Shown here one piece after another: positions 34,930 to 44,467 of a stretch of DNA of 64,000 nt (the stretch's first letter is position 1; every line of letters begins with the position of its first letter). Position numbers and translations under genes: made by a program. Source of the stretch: PALSA-612 sp963765295 (lineage in GTDB: Bacteria; Actinomycetota; Thermoleophilia; Gaiellales; Gaiellaceae); the NCBI GenBank assembly GCA_963765295.1, contig CAVXVO010000008.1, positions 124,001 through 188,000 on the forward strand. Reading direction: 5' to 3'. The notes under the pieces were generated by a model, which was not told the DNA's origin, ran no database searches, and was given only the letters and a program-made list of their open reading frames with translations.

Positions 34930-36116
34930 CCTAGGCCGAGCGCCGCGGCCTCGACGTCGGCCGGCTTCGCCGAAGCAGCGACCAAGAACGAGACACCGGA
35001 TCGGTCGAAGGCGACTCCAGTGCCGAGCGAGGCTTGGAGCTCGTGCGCCTTCGTCCCGTTGAGCGATACGGTCGGGAGATTGTCGAGGGAGGTCTTGTTC
35101 GACATTGTGCCGGCGGAAGACTCGCGCTCGACGACGACAACCGCTCCGAGGCCGTGCCCGTAGACGAGCAGCGCAGCTGGTTTGTCCTTCGACCCGACGA
35201 CTTGCACGTGCTCACGCGGAAGGCCGTTCAGTGTGTCGGGGGCGACGAGAGCAAACGGCAGCGCGGCACTGACATCGGCGACACCTTCCACCGGCTTCGC
35301 GTTCGGCGACCCCGACCCGCTCGGTGAGCTCAACTGCCCGAGATCAGTCACCTTCGCCGTCGCGGGCGGCGAGATCGTGACGTCCGAGGCAGAGACTGCG
35401 CCGTAGGAGATATCCGTTACCGCGAACTCCAGCGTCGGGGTGCTGTCACCCCGGGCATAGACAGCAAGTCGGAGCGGGACGCCCTGGACGGCATCCCAGG
35501 CGACCTCGGCTGCGCCGAGCAGCCCGCCGCCGTCCTTCGGCTCGAGGCGGACCGTATAGACCGGCTGTCCTGCCAGCGTGCCCGGCACCGCGCCCGAGAT
35601 CGTCGCGTGGTCGCCCAGGTGCGCGAGCGCCGAGTCGATGTCGGCGAGCGTCGGCGGTGTGTGAGCACCGGCGGTGCTGTCGGCGGCCGACCCGTGCCTC
35701 GGCACCTGGATGCGGTAGACGGTGTTCGCGTGAACGTCGTAAACGGTCAGCGTCGGCCCGTTCAACATGATCTCCGTGTCGCCCGCGTCCGCCTGTAACT
35801 CGATCCGCACGCGCCCGTCACTCGTCGCCCAGAGCCGCCCAGAGGCGCCCGAGATCAGCGGGCCCAACCCGACGTTCCCGGGCAGCACGTCCGACGAGAT
35901 CAGGTGGTTTGTAAACGTGACACGGGCGGTGACGCCCTGAACCGGTTGCGCGGCCAAGGCCTGCTGAATGGCCTCGTCGAGCGGGGCAGCCGGCGGCGGT
36001 GAGCCTCCTCCTCCGAGAGCCGTCACCGCGCCCATACCGACACCCACGATCGTGGCGACGGCGACCGTGAGCAAGCCCAGAAGACGAGAGGTTGAGGCGC
36101 TACGCAGGAAACTCAT
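34926..36116 (-). CDS. LolA-like outer-lipoprotein-sorting-fold secreted protein
   Basis: 396 residues; N-terminal signal (LLGLLTVAVATIVGVGMGAV), then a beta-rich domain of the DUF2092/LolA-like fold with VQGVTARVTFTNHLISSD, GRLWATSDGRVRIELQADAG and GAAEVAWDAVQGVPLRLAVY. In actinobacteria such proteins are often encoded with an ABC ATPase and ABC-2 permease, as here. It is the first gene of that operon and the only one undamaged. Probably binds a lipid or sugar-lipid outside the membrane. Confidence 0.75.
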   Translation of the reverse strand: MSFLRSASTSRLLGLLTVAVATIVGVGMGAVTALGGGGSPPPAAPLDEAIQQALAAQPVQGVTARVTFTNHLISSDVLPGNVGLGPLISGASGRLWATSDGRVRIELQADAGDTEIMLNGPTLTVYDVHANTVYRIQVPRHGSAADSTAGAHTPPTLADIDSALAHLGDHATISGAVPGTLAGQPVYTVRLEPKDGGGLLGAAEVAWDAVQGVPLRLAVYARGDSTPTLEFAVTDISYGAVSASDVTISPPATAKVTDLGQLSSPSGSGSPNAKPVEGVADVSAALPFALVAPDTLNGLPREHVQVVGSKDKPAALLVYGHGLGAVVVVERESSAGTMSNKTSLDNLPTVSLNGTKAHELQASLGTGVAFDRSGVSFLVAASAKPADVEAAALGLG

Positions 36117-36332
36117 CAGGATTTCTCCTCACACTTGTAGCCTCCGAACCTGAGGAGGAGATGAGACGACCATCGAGCCCTGAGTGACCCAGTCGGCAGC
36201 ACCGACCAATGCGCACCGAAACGACAGGAGCCGATCCACACTTCCGCGGCCTGCCTTCGTAGAAGTCCATCGCCCAGGTGACCGGCTGACCCGCTTGTGT
36301 AGTGGCGCTCTAGAGCGGACGGAATCGAGTGT

Positions 36333-36494
36333 TCACCGATAGATGACTCGATATGTGTCCACTCGGAAGCCTCCTAGCGACTTGAACTCGGCCGGGGCGT
36401 TTCGAGCTTGCTTGTCATCGTAGGACTTCTTCCGGGTGACGATGTACTTCGCGTTGTGTAGCCGCGCGAATGCGACCGTCCAACGTGTGCGCAT
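36333..36494 (-). CDS. Small basic hypothetical protein
   Basis: 53 residues from ATG 36492-36494: RTRWTVAFARLHNAKYIV, RKKSYDDKQARNAPAEF and GGFRVDTYRVIYR. A GGAGG motif abuts the ATG, closer than ideal. The composition looks coding and unlike GC-shadow frames. No family known; it may be the end of a longer lost gene. Confidence 0.4.
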   Translation of the reverse strand: MRTRWTVAFARLHNAKYIVTRKKSYDDKQARNAPAEFKSLGGFRVDTYRVIYR

Positions 36495-36654
36495 CCTCCG
36501 CCCCTCAACCCAGCATTCTGCGCTCGGGCCGAACGAACCAGCATCGACTCGACCGAGAAGCGCAAGTGCTCACTCGCTCCAAGACTCTGGGACACGGCCT
36601 GGCCCAGAACCATCCTTCGACCGGTCGACAAGGCGGATGAACGACCTCAGCCGA

Positions 36655-36915
36655 TCAGCCGATGACAGCGAGCGGCTGCCAACCTCCCTTAAACCGCGTC
36701 CAGCCACATCCGGCCAAATCGACGGTGTTCCACTGACCAAGCCCGGATTGAATCCGGACTCGCACTGACAAGGAAGCCGCCTGGGTACCGGTGAACCAGC
36801 TGTATCCGGCAGCCAGAACCTCGACGCTGGGGACGGCCCGGTCTGTCGTGCGGCTAGGGTTGGCAGTCGAGGTGCCGCACGAGCCATGCCCCGCCTGTGC
36901 GACAGGGCGAAGCAA
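36655..36915 (-). CDS. Possible secreted protein fragment
   Basis: The last ~60 residues read as a plausible beta domain (VEVLAAGYSWFTGTQAASLS, VRVRIQSGLGQWNTVDL, AGCGWTRFKGGWQPLAVIG) but no signal peptide or start is found upstream. Could be a truncated exported protein. Confidence 0.35.
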   Translation of the reverse strand: MLRPVAQAGHGSCGTSTANPSRTTDRAVPSVEVLAAGYSWFTGTQAASLSVRVRIQSGLGQWNTVDLAGCGWTRFKGGWQPLAVIG

Positions 36916-37047
36916 CCAGGGGTCGCGAACTGTGCAGGCAATCGCGTTGCCGAAGCGCTCGGCAACCGCGACCTGTTCAGGTCAGGTTCAGCACACTGTG
37001 GGGAGGGTTCCCCGCCGAGGGCTCAGGCGGGGTTCTCGCACACGCGA

Positions 37048-39183
37048 ATGACAGTCGACTTTGTGCCACCCACGAGGAGTGGCAGGCGGCGGCCCCCGAA
37101 AAGGAACCCTTCTGGGCGCTGGCGACTGCTGGCGGGCGCTGTCGTGGTGGCCTGCTGCGTGGGGTTGACGCTGTACCTGTTGAGCCTCGAAAGCCCGGAT
37201 CGAGCCACGAAGACGGTTCCGACCGGAACACGCCCTGGCAGTGCGGCCCCTGCCCATCCGCATCCGGCCGGCGCCCGGCGCGTGCGGCTTGCGTCGGCTG
37301 GGTCGGGTGCTCTTCCTGCCGGAGTGCAGGATGCGGCCGCCGCCGAAGCAGGACGTGGAAGGGTTGTGCTGGCTGGGGGGTTGACGGCGTCTGATGTATC
37401 GACGGATGTGATCACGCTGGTTGGTCAAGCTGGCGCTCGGGTGGTGGGGCGGCTTCCGTTCGCGGTGCATGACTCCGCGGCTGTGCGTCTCGGTGGGGCT
37501 GTCTATCTGTTTGGTGGTGGTGATGCGACGGGTCAGCGTGCGGAGATCGTGCGGATTGACCCGCGGACGGGTGCGGCGCGGGTGGTGGGGCGTTTGCCGG
37601 CGCCGAGTTCGGATCAGGCGGCTGCCGCGATTGGGGGGACGGCGTATGTGGTGGGCGGTTTCACGGGGTCGCGGTGGTTGGACACGATCGTGGCCTGGCG
37701 GCCGCGTACCGGCTCGCGGGTGGTGGCGCATCTGCCCTTCGCGGTTCGTTACGCGGCGGTGACTGCCGCCGGTGGGCGCCTCGTGATCGCGGGCGGGTCG
37801 CTCGAGAGCGGTGAGGCCAGCAGGGCGGTGCTCGAGTTCGTTCCGGCCTCGGGCCGGGTTGTCCGTGTCGGGGTTCTGCCGGCAGCGACGACACATGCGG
37901 CCGCGGCTGCGCTTGGCTCAACCGTGTACGTGGTCGGGGGGCGCGGCAGCACTCTGGGAACGCCGACCTCGCGCATTGTCGCCGTGACGTCGACCGGACA
38001 CGTTGTCGCCGCCGGCAGGCTGCCGCAGCCGTTGAGCGATCTCGTTGGGGTCGCAGCAGCCCGACGGATCCTGATCGCCGGCGGCCGGAGCCGGTCGGGC
38101 ACGGTCTCAAGTTTCACGTGGATGCGACCCGTCACCGTCCCTGTTTCGGCGAAACCGGGACGCGCGGCCGTGCCGCGGCAGGTCAAGTCGGCGAACGTGT
38201 ATGCGGCGGATGGGCCGGGGATGCTTCGTGGGGCTGCCCGGCGGGCGCGGGCGTTAATCTATGTGCCGAACTCGGGTAGCAACACGGTCGATGTGATCGA
38301 CCCGCGCACGTACCGGATTGTCGAGCACTTCTCGGTCGGCGGTCTGCCGCAGCACGTCGTGCCCGCTTACGACCTGAAGACCCTGTACGTCACCAACGAC
38401 ACCGGTAACAGCCTGACCACGATCGACCCCCGCACGGGCAAACCGGGCAGGACGATCCCGGTCGCCGACCCGTACAACATGTACTTCACCCCGGATGGCC
38501 GTTACGCGATCGTCGTCGCTGAGCGGCTGGCCCGGCTTGATTTTCGCGACGCGCACAGCTTCCGACTGCAGCACTCGCTGCAGGTGCCATGCCGAGGGGT
38601 TGATCACATGGACTTCTCGGCCGACGGCTCCTACCTGATCGCAAGCTGCGAGTTCTCCAGCCAGCTGATCAAGGTCGCGGTGGGGAGCCAGCGGGTTGTC
38701 GGCACGCTTCAGTTGCCGACGGGCGCGTCGCCTCAAGACGTGAAGCTCGCCCCGGACGGCAAGGTGTTCTATGTCGCCGACAAGGCGGTTGGCGGCGTGT
38801 GGGAGATCGACGGGCTTCATCTCCGCCGGCTCGGCTTCCTGCACACCGGCTTCGGCGCTCATGGCCTCTACCCGAGTCGTGATGCCCGCTTCCTGTACGT
38901 CACCAACCGCGCCGCCGGCTCGATCTCGGTCGTCAGCTTCCACACCCGCGAGGTGGTCGCGCTTTGGCGCATCCCCGGCGGCGGAAGCCCCGACATGGGC
39001 GGCGTCTCCAGCAACGGCAAGGTGCTCTGGCTCTCCGGCCGCTACAACAACCAGGTCTACGCGATCAACACCACCAACGGACACCTCCTCGCCCGAATCA
39101 ACGTCGGTGTTGGTCCGCATGGCCTCTGTGTCTGGCCCCAGCCCGGCCGCTACTCACTCGGCCACACTGGCATCCTCCGCTAG
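37048..39183 (+). CDS. Membrane-anchored double beta-propeller protein (kelch-like + YVTN repeats)
   Basis: 711 residues from ATG 37048. Signal anchor (WRLLAGAVVVACCVGLTLYL), a kelch-type propeller (~90-370) with repeats such as AAAIGGTAYVVGGFTG and AAALGSTVYVVGGRGS, then a YVTN/NHL-type propeller (~390-710) with LIYVPNSGSNTVDVIDPRT, TLYVTNDTGNSLTTIDPRT and LYVTNRAAGSISVVSFHTR. Two propellers suggest a surface binding platform. The next gene, a transglycosylase, starts 4 bases after its stop, so a shared envelope role is likely. Confidence 0.85.
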   Translation: MTVDFVPPTRSGRRRPPKRNPSGRWRLLAGAVVVACCVGLTLYLLSLESPDRATKTVPTGTRPGSAAPAHPHPAGARRVRLASAGSGALPAGVQDAAAAEAGRGRVVLAGGLTASDVSTDVITLVGQAGARVVGRLPFAVHDSAAVRLGGAVYLFGGGDATGQRAEIVRIDPRTGAARVVGRLPAPSSDQAAAAIGGTAYVVGGFTGSRWLDTIVAWRPRTGSRVVAHLPFAVRYAAVTAAGGRLVIAGGSLESGEASRAVLEFVPASGRVVRVGVLPAATTHAAAAALGSTVYVVGGRGSTLGTPTSRIVAVTSTGHVVAAGRLPQPLSDLVGVAAARRILIAGGRSRSGTVSSFTWMRPVTVPVSAKPGRAAVPRQVKSANVYAADGPGMLRGAARRARALIYVPNSGSNTVDVIDPRTYRIVEHFSVGGLPQHVVPAYDLKTLYVTNDTGNSLTTIDPRTGKPGRTIPVADPYNMYFTPDGRYAIVVAERLARLDFRDAHSFRLQHSLQVPCRGVDHMDFSADGSYLIASCEFSSQLIKVAVGSQRVVGTLQLPTGASPQDVKLAPDGKVFYVADKAVGGVWEIDGLHLRRLGFLHTGFGAHGLYPSRDARFLYVTNRAAGSISVVSFHTREVVALWRIPGGGSPDMGGVSSNGKVLWLSGRYNNQVYAINTTNGHLLARINVGVGPHGLCVWPQPGRYSLGHTGILR

Positions 39184-39187
39184 CCCG

Positions 39188-40142
39188 ATGATGAGCGGTC
39201 TCTGGTCGACCCGCCGCTGCCGGGTCTGGCTCGTGGTTGCCTCGCTCTTGGCTGCACTCGCGGCGCTGCTCGCGGTCGCCTGGCTGACGAGCCCGGCCGG
39301 AACCGAGCTGCCGGCTCGGGTTCAGTCGCGATTGCGTGGCACGGCCGGCCGGCCGGTGCCGCTCAGTGCAGTCCCCCTGGTTCTTCGTGAGGCCGTCGTT
39401 GCGACCGAGGACGAGCGCTTCTACCAACACCAGGGGATCGACCTGATCGGGGTGATCAGGGCGCTCCCCTACGACCTCGTCCACCTCTCGCTTGGACAGG
39501 GTGCGAGCACGATCACCGAACAGGTCGCCAAGATCCTCTACCTGCAAGGGAACGATCACAACCCCTGGCGCAAACTCGAAGACGCAACCGTGGCACTCAA
39601 ACTCGAGCAGCGCTACAGCAAAGAACAGATCCTCGCCGCCTACCTGAACAGCGCCTACTTCGGCGAGCATGCCTACGGACATCTGGGCAGCAAGCGAACG
39701 CTACTTCGCCACCGTGCCACGACGACTCACACTCGCCCAAGCCACCCTGCTCGCCGGGCTGATCCAAGCCCCCACCGCCTACGACCCCTTCGTCGACCCT
39801 GCCGCGGCGCGCACCCGGCAAATCGACGTGCTGCGCTCAATGGTGCGAAACGGCTTCTTGACCGGCAGCGAGGCGAGCACTGTCCTCGACAGGCCCCTTC
39901 CACTTCGCCACGGACGACCACTCCCCGCCGTTTCGAGGGTCGATCTCGCTCCCGGCCCTGCCTTCACCTGGTGGCAACTCGCGCTCGGAGCAGTCATCGT
40001 GCTTGGCGGCCTCACTACCCTGCTCGTGCTGCGCACCCCCCAGTTCAGCTCCATCCACGGCCTGCTTGCCGCCAAGCTTGCCTCGATCGTCCTCGTCATC
40101 CTCGGAGCAGCCGTCGTCATCCGCTCCTTCCGAAACGCCTGA
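39188..40142 (+). pseudogene. GT51 peptidoglycan transglycosylase with one frameshift and an unusual C-terminal membrane tail
   Basis: From ATG 39188: anchor helix (RVWLVVASLLAALAALLAVA), then GT51 motifs EAVVATEDERFYQHQGID (catalytic Glu), GQGASTITEQVAKILYL (second Glu) and KLEQRYSKEQILAAYLN. Near 39678 (GGACATCTGG) one extra base moves the frame, and IWAASERYFATVPRRLTLAQ and LLAGLIQAPTAYDPF continue in the new frame to 40142. No transpeptidase domain follows; instead the tail has two helices (LALGAVIVLGGLTTLLVL and LASIVLVILGAAVVI). It would polymerise lipid II if the shift is an error. Confidence 0.75.
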
Positions 40143-40239
40143 CGCCAGCCCACGAGTGTCCGCCCGCGATCCTGTCCCGCCACGAGAAGACGGCCGGCCG
40201 TGTCGGACGGGGTTCTCAAACTCTTGCCTAGGTGACGAG

Positions 40240-40450
40240 CGCGCCGCGTTCCTGTGGCCCTTAACGCTTTGCTCGAGCACCATGCCGACGCCGCGGACGT
40301 ACAGCTTGTGGTCGAGTACGCCGGGCTCGAGCGGCGTCCATTCTTTCGTCAGCAGTGCGTGCTGGGACGAAGAGGTAGCGAACTTTGGTCTGGGCGGCGA
40401 GGCTGAAAACCAGGAAGTGATCTTCCGCTTGGCCTTTGTCACGCCGTCGA
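40240..40450 (-). pseudogene. Fragment of an uncharacterised actinobacterial protein
   Basis: In one frame DKGQAEDHFLVFSLAAQTKV, then in the next frame SQHALLTKEWTPLEPGVLDH and KLYVRGVGMVLEQSVKG. These two pieces together resemble the C-terminal half of a family of unnamed proteins with the pattern GxAED...SL...V...LxTKxxTPLEPxVLxHKxY. The N-terminal half is missing and a frameshift splits the rest. Confidence 0.5.
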
Positions 40451-40745
40451 GATGCTCCGGGCGATCCCGGCCGCACGGTTCTGCGTGTGCCGAACGCCGG
40501 GCACGGGGTCATGCCCGCGGAGACCGTTCTGGCGTTCCTAGAGGAACAAGCCGCCGGCGCCACGTAGCGCCGAGATCTCCTGTCGCCACGTGGTCCGGAA
40601 TGGTGAGCTACGGTCGCCGGGCCTGGGCGTAAAGGCGATCGAGCGGGGTTTGTGCCGGCGTTACGGTGCGCAGTTGCCGACGCGTGTGCCAAACCGACCC
40701 GGTCAGAGCGGCGAATGCACCTTTACCAACCAACGGGAGGGTTCT

Positions 40746-41186
40746 ATGTTCAGGAAGATGATGGCGCTGACGCTGGTCGTCTGTGCGGCTGTGGGTGCGT
40801 ATGCCGCGCTGGCCGGCGCGACCAGCACTCGTAACGACCGTTTCCGGGCCTCGCTCAACCGTGGCGCGGAGGTGCCGAAGCCGAAGAGCGTGTCCGTGTT
40901 GGCGAGTGGGACGTTTACGGCGACGCTGTCGGGTTCGAAGCTCTCCTGGAAGCTGACCTTTAAGCGTCTTACCGGTAACGCGACGGCTGCGCATATCCAT
41001 CTCGGCAAGAAGGGGAAGGCGGGCGCGGTGATCGTGCCGCTATGCGGCCCGTGCAAGTCTGGCGTGACTGGTACGGCCGTGGTCTCGAAGTCGATCGTGA
41101 ACGAGATGAAGGCGGGAGACGCGTACGTGAACGTGCACACGATCAAGAACCCGGCAGGAGAGATTCGCGGCCAGATCCACGGCTGA
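40746..41186 (+). CDS. Secreted CHRD-domain protein
   Basis: 146 residues, ATG 40746 after GGGAGGG. Signal peptide (MALTLVVCAAVGAYAALAGA). The CHRD domain shows LNRGAEVPKPKSVSVLASG, SWKLTFKRLTGNATAAHIHL, an extra CGPCKSG loop and VNVHTIKNPAGEIRGQI. CHRD is a beta domain of unknown role in bacteria. A strong hairpin follows its stop. Confidence 0.9.
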   Translation: MFRKMMALTLVVCAAVGAYAALAGATSTRNDRFRASLNRGAEVPKPKSVSVLASGTFTATLSGSKLSWKLTFKRLTGNATAAHIHLGKKGKAGAVIVPLCGPCKSGVTGTAVVSKSIVNEMKAGDAYVNVHTIKNPAGEIRGQIHG

Positions 41187-41196
41187 GTTTCGCTTC

Positions 41197-41227
41197 GGGT
41201 CCGGCCGGCCTCGTTGGCGGCCGGACC
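41197..41227. terminator. Hairpin terminator
   Basis: Perfect 11-bp stem GGGTCCGGCCG / CGGCCGGACCC with a 9-base loop, ten bases after the CHRD gene. Confidence 0.75.
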
Positions 41228-41475
41228 CTCTGGGTGCCTCGCGCCGTTTGCTCGACCTAGCCGGATCGTAGTCCTGGGTGTCGTCGTCGCCCGGCCCGAA
41301 GACCCTCACCAGCTCAGCACGCCCCTGGAAATGATGAGTTTTGGTGAGTGCTCCTAGGCATAGGACCAGAAACCAGGCTTACCTAGCACGGTCGTAAGCC
41401 GCTCAACCGTCCCCCCGAAGCTCACCTCGCTCCGGTCACCAAAAAGTCAACTCACGACAGAGATAAGATCGTCGC

Positions 41476-41550
41476 GGGCCGGTAGCTCAAGCGGTAGAGC
41501 TCCCCGCTCTTTACGGGGAAGATGGGGATCGAAACCTCCCCGGCCCACCA
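41476..41550 (+). tRNA. tRNA-Lys (CTT), slightly irregular
   Basis: 75 nt with encoded CCA. Acceptor GGGCCGG pairs with CCGGCCC; D-stem GCTC/GAGC; anticodon stem CCCCG/CGGGG around loop CTCTTTA (anticodon CTT). Irregular: position 37 is T rather than a purine, the T-loop begins A instead of T (ATCGAAA), the variable loop has only 4 bases and one T-stem pair is mismatched. It may be functional or a decaying tRNA. Confidence 0.75.
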
Positions 41551-41734
41551 TTCTCAAGGCTCCGCCTCAGCGTTATGTGGGGGCAGTGCTTTGTTGCGCG
41601 CGGGAAACGCAAGGACAAACGATAGTCGTGGTGCCCAAAGCAGCGCAGGCGTCGATGGGCTACTTTTGGCTCAACCAAGCTGTTTGCGGAGCGCCATGGG
41701 GCTCCGCGTGGTGCCCCTAGGCCGGCAAGGCCAG

Positions 41735-42015
41735 TGTTCATGCCAGATCGAGCGTGGGTGGGGTCGCCACCGGGGGGCTCGGGCTCGGGCACGTCCCACT
41801 CGCCGCGCTCACGGACGTCGACGAGGAAGCGCTCGATCTCGTCCACGACCGAGCGCCAATCACCCAACATTGGAAAGTGCGGCCCACCGGGAAGCTCGAC
41901 GAACTGGGCGCCCGGGATCTGCTCTGCCATCCAGCGTGCTCCTTCGATCGGCAGTCCGTCCTCGCGCCGGTGGAGTACCAGGGTAGGTCTGGTCGAGATT
42001 CCATGTGTATCGACA
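41735..42015 (-). pseudogene. Alpha/beta hydrolase C-terminal fragment
   Basis: A minus-strand frame gives TRPTLVLHRREDGLPIEGAR, WMAEQIPGAQFVELPGGPHF and SVVDEIERFLVDV: the last ~70 residues of a hydrolase like the intact one at 55430-56335 (TPALLIHGQADTQIPIGSAR and LLELPGERHLP there). The nucleophile half is absent. Confidence 0.6.
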
Positions 42016-42628
42016 CACGCCGCAGATCCGCTGTTTCGGCCAGCAGCGATCCGCCTCGTAACGATTCGCAGCCAGACCCGTTGCACCAATTTCAGTCACA
42101 TCACGCCCGGGGCTATCAACGGGCGCCACCGCTTGTGCTGCCGGTGCAGGCGTTGAGGCCCAGGCTCTGTCCGATCCGGCCAGACTCGGCGCGGTCAGGC
42201 TCTGCCGCCTGGGGGAGCGTAACGGACATGTTGCCCCCGAGGAGTATGGTCACTTTGACCGTGCCAGAGGACTTGGCCAGCTTGTGCATCTTGGACGCTT
42301 GTCGTTCGTAGGCGGCCATGAACTACTGGCTCATGGAGACTCGAGCCACGGTCTCTCCAGTGGGATTCCTAGCCCGAGGGACGAGCCTCCATCGAACCGA
42401 TTTGCAGGGTTTCTCGGGCCGCGGGTACGTGGGGAGTACGACTCGAACTGGACGGTCGACGGGCATCCAGCGTTCCGTTTGCGTCGAGGCCGAGCTCTCA
42501 CGTCCTCTGGCGCTGGGGCCACTTGGGGGCCACACGACTCCCCGAGATGAGCCGAGATAGGAACACCCTGCGATCCCGTCGAAGCCGTCTGTCTGTGCGG
42601 GATCTTCTCGGGTCGTCTCGGCCTGTCT

Positions 42629-42698
42629 GGACGCCTGAGGGAACTTAAAATCAGGTGTCCCCTCTGGGGGCATGAGGGTTCGACTCCCTCCCCCGGCA
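42629..42698 (+). pseudogene. tRNA-Leu remnant (3' part)
   Basis: From the end of the D-arm (GGACGC) through an anticodon loop with TTAAAA (anticodon TAA), a long variable arm (GTGTCCCCTCTGGGGGC), an intact T-arm (GAGGGTTCGACTCCCTC) and acceptor strand CCCCGGCA. The 5' acceptor strand and D-stem are missing and about four bases are lost from the anticodon stem. Such 3' tRNA pieces are left by integrative elements at tRNA genes. Confidence 0.6.
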
Positions 42699-42885
42699 TT
42701 GAGTTCAAGCCAAATCTGGCGGCTGAGGGACCTAGAGTCACCGCTGATCGAGGACAAGCCGCTCGCTTTGCCGCTGCGCCTGCGGCGGCGGTCGACGTAG
42801 AGCCGGGCTGTGTCTCGCGCGTAACGCCCAGATCAGGTTTAGGATGCCCGCCCTCTTCCTACCCCGCCAAAGGAGACAGAGAGAG

Positions 42886-43332
42886 ATGTTTCGCATCCCC
42901 CTATTCGCTCTAGCCACAGTCGTCGCGGCCGCCAGTGCCCTCACGATTCTTGGCTCGTCGGCTGCGCACACGACCGCGGCGAGCTTCTCAATCACCCACT
43001 ACGACCTGCCGTTGTTCGTGAAGCAGAACGGGCCGAAAGGCACGCGTTCGGTCTCCTGGCAAGGGAACCCCACCTTCCCGGTCACCCTTCATGAGCGGGG
43101 CATCTGTCCGGAGAGTGTCAATTGTGGTCCGCGCGGCGCCGACGGCTTCGGCACGCCGACGTACACGCTGACCTTCCCAACGCGGGCGAACCCGCTCGTA
43201 ACCAAGTCGTTCTACTTCTGCAGCGGCAGCCTGACGTCGAACTACGTGATCGGCGTCGAGGGCTGGCTCACCGACGCCCACGGCCACCGAACACCAACAG
43301 TCCGCAACTTCTGGGTCTGCAAGACCCACTAG
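42886..43332 (+). CDS. Secreted protein of unknown function
   Basis: 148 residues, ATG 42886 after AAAGGAGA. Signal peptide (IPLFALATVVAAASALTIL). The mature part is beta-rich with ICPESVNCGPRG, ...TKSFYFCSGSLTSNYVIG and a terminal FWVCKTH, so four Cys likely form two disulfides. No family recognised. Confidence 0.65.
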   Translation: MFRIPLFALATVVAAASALTILGSSAAHTTAASFSITHYDLPLFVKQNGPKGTRSVSWQGNPTFPVTLHERGICPESVNCGPRGADGFGTPTYTLTFPTRANPLVTKSFYFCSGSLTSNYVIGVEGWLTDAHGHRTPTVRNFWVCKTH

Positions 43333-43473
43333 ACCCGAGCCAGCGACCGGAGCAGCGCCGTCCTGCAAGGCGGGTTTACTCCTGCGTCCTCGTGGAAACC
43401 GATCGCTCCACGCTCCGTGCCGAACTCAACCGGGCGAGGCGAACCCCTCTTCCGACAGGTGGAAAGGAGATCC

Positions 43474-44146
43474 ATGCATCTGTTCAGAAGGCTTGGCCGC
43501 GGCGGACGGCTGGTCTTGGCGCTCGCTGTCGGCGGGGCTGTGTTCGGGATCGCCACGGCTGTGCAGGCGTCGATCCCGGACGCGAGCGGTGTGATCCACG
43601 GCTGTTACAACACCAGCCTCGCGCACGGCAACCCGACCGGCGTGGTGCGAGTGATCGACACTGCCAAGCCCAACGGGAACTGTGCGTCCTGGGAAGCGTC
43701 GCTGAGCTGGAACCAGCGCGGTGTCACCGGGCCGACCGGCGTCACGGGGGCGACCGGGCCGACGGGGCCGGCCCGGGCCAACTGGCCCGAGGGGATCGAC
43801 GGGCCCGAAGGGATCGACGGGGCCCAAGGGATCAACAGGGCCGAAGGGATCGACGGGTCCGGCGGGCACACAAATCGGCTCGTCTCAGAAGATCGTGCTA
43901 CTGAATGACGACGCCGCCGGCAACGCTGCAGGCTGGGATCCTGACGGGAACACTGCGACTTTCAGCGTCACCGACGCCAGCGTCGCCGTCGGCAGTGTGA
44001 TCGTGACGAGCGTGTGGGACTCGGTCTCGACCGGGAACAGCCAATGCGTGAACACGGGCTTCAGCGCGACCCACAACATCCCGATTGCGTGCGGCTTCAA
44101 ACCTGCGGATGGGTCGAAACTCACCTACCTGATCATCAACCCTTAA
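43474..44146 (+). pseudogene. Secreted collagen-like protein with a frameshift
   Basis: ATG 43474 after AAGGAGA; signal peptide (LVLALAVGGAVFGIATAVQA), a short domain with GVIHGCYNTSLAHGN and NGNCASWEASLSWNQRG, then G-x-y repeats (GVTGPTGVTGATGPTGP). Near 43770 the repeat moves to another frame (GPTGPRGSTGPKGSTGPKG), followed by a C-terminal domain (SSQKIVLLNDDAAGNAAGW through KLTYLIINP). One indel in the GC-rich repeat separates the two; the protein is otherwise complete. Confidence 0.7.
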
Positions 44147-44281
44147 GAGTCCGGGGCAGCCAGGTCGTGCGCGGGCGGTTCGGTGACGAGCCGCCCGCTC
44201 GGTGTCCAGCCTGGCCGCCCGCTTGACTCCCCGGCCGGATGGAACCGGCCGGATGGAAGCCGAGCAATCAACCGTCCGTGC

Positions 44282-44301
44282 CGGGCTCGTCGACGAGCCC
44301 G
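44282..44301. terminator. 20-bp perfect palindrome between convergent genes
   Basis: CGGGCTCGTC followed immediately by its complement, in the 320-bp gap between the collagen-like gene and the convergent gene 44468-45067. Probably a bidirectional transcription stop; nothing else is seen in the gap. Confidence 0.4.
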
Positions 44302-44467
44302 CCATCGTGTTCGACGTTCAACATGTTCGCGCCGGCTGCGCGTTACGTCACCGCACACCCGATCCGCGTCCCGCTGCGTCACAGCGGCGCCGCCCGCCAG
44401 TCGAACCAGGCCGCACCGGCCTTGAACGCAACAGGTGATGTGCCTCGCGCGATTTGGGCAGGCTGGC

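Noticed and set aside
42331..42741. Minus-strand frame containing GEGVEPSCPQRG
   Set aside because: This is antisense of the tRNA-Leu remnant, a familiar false protein call.
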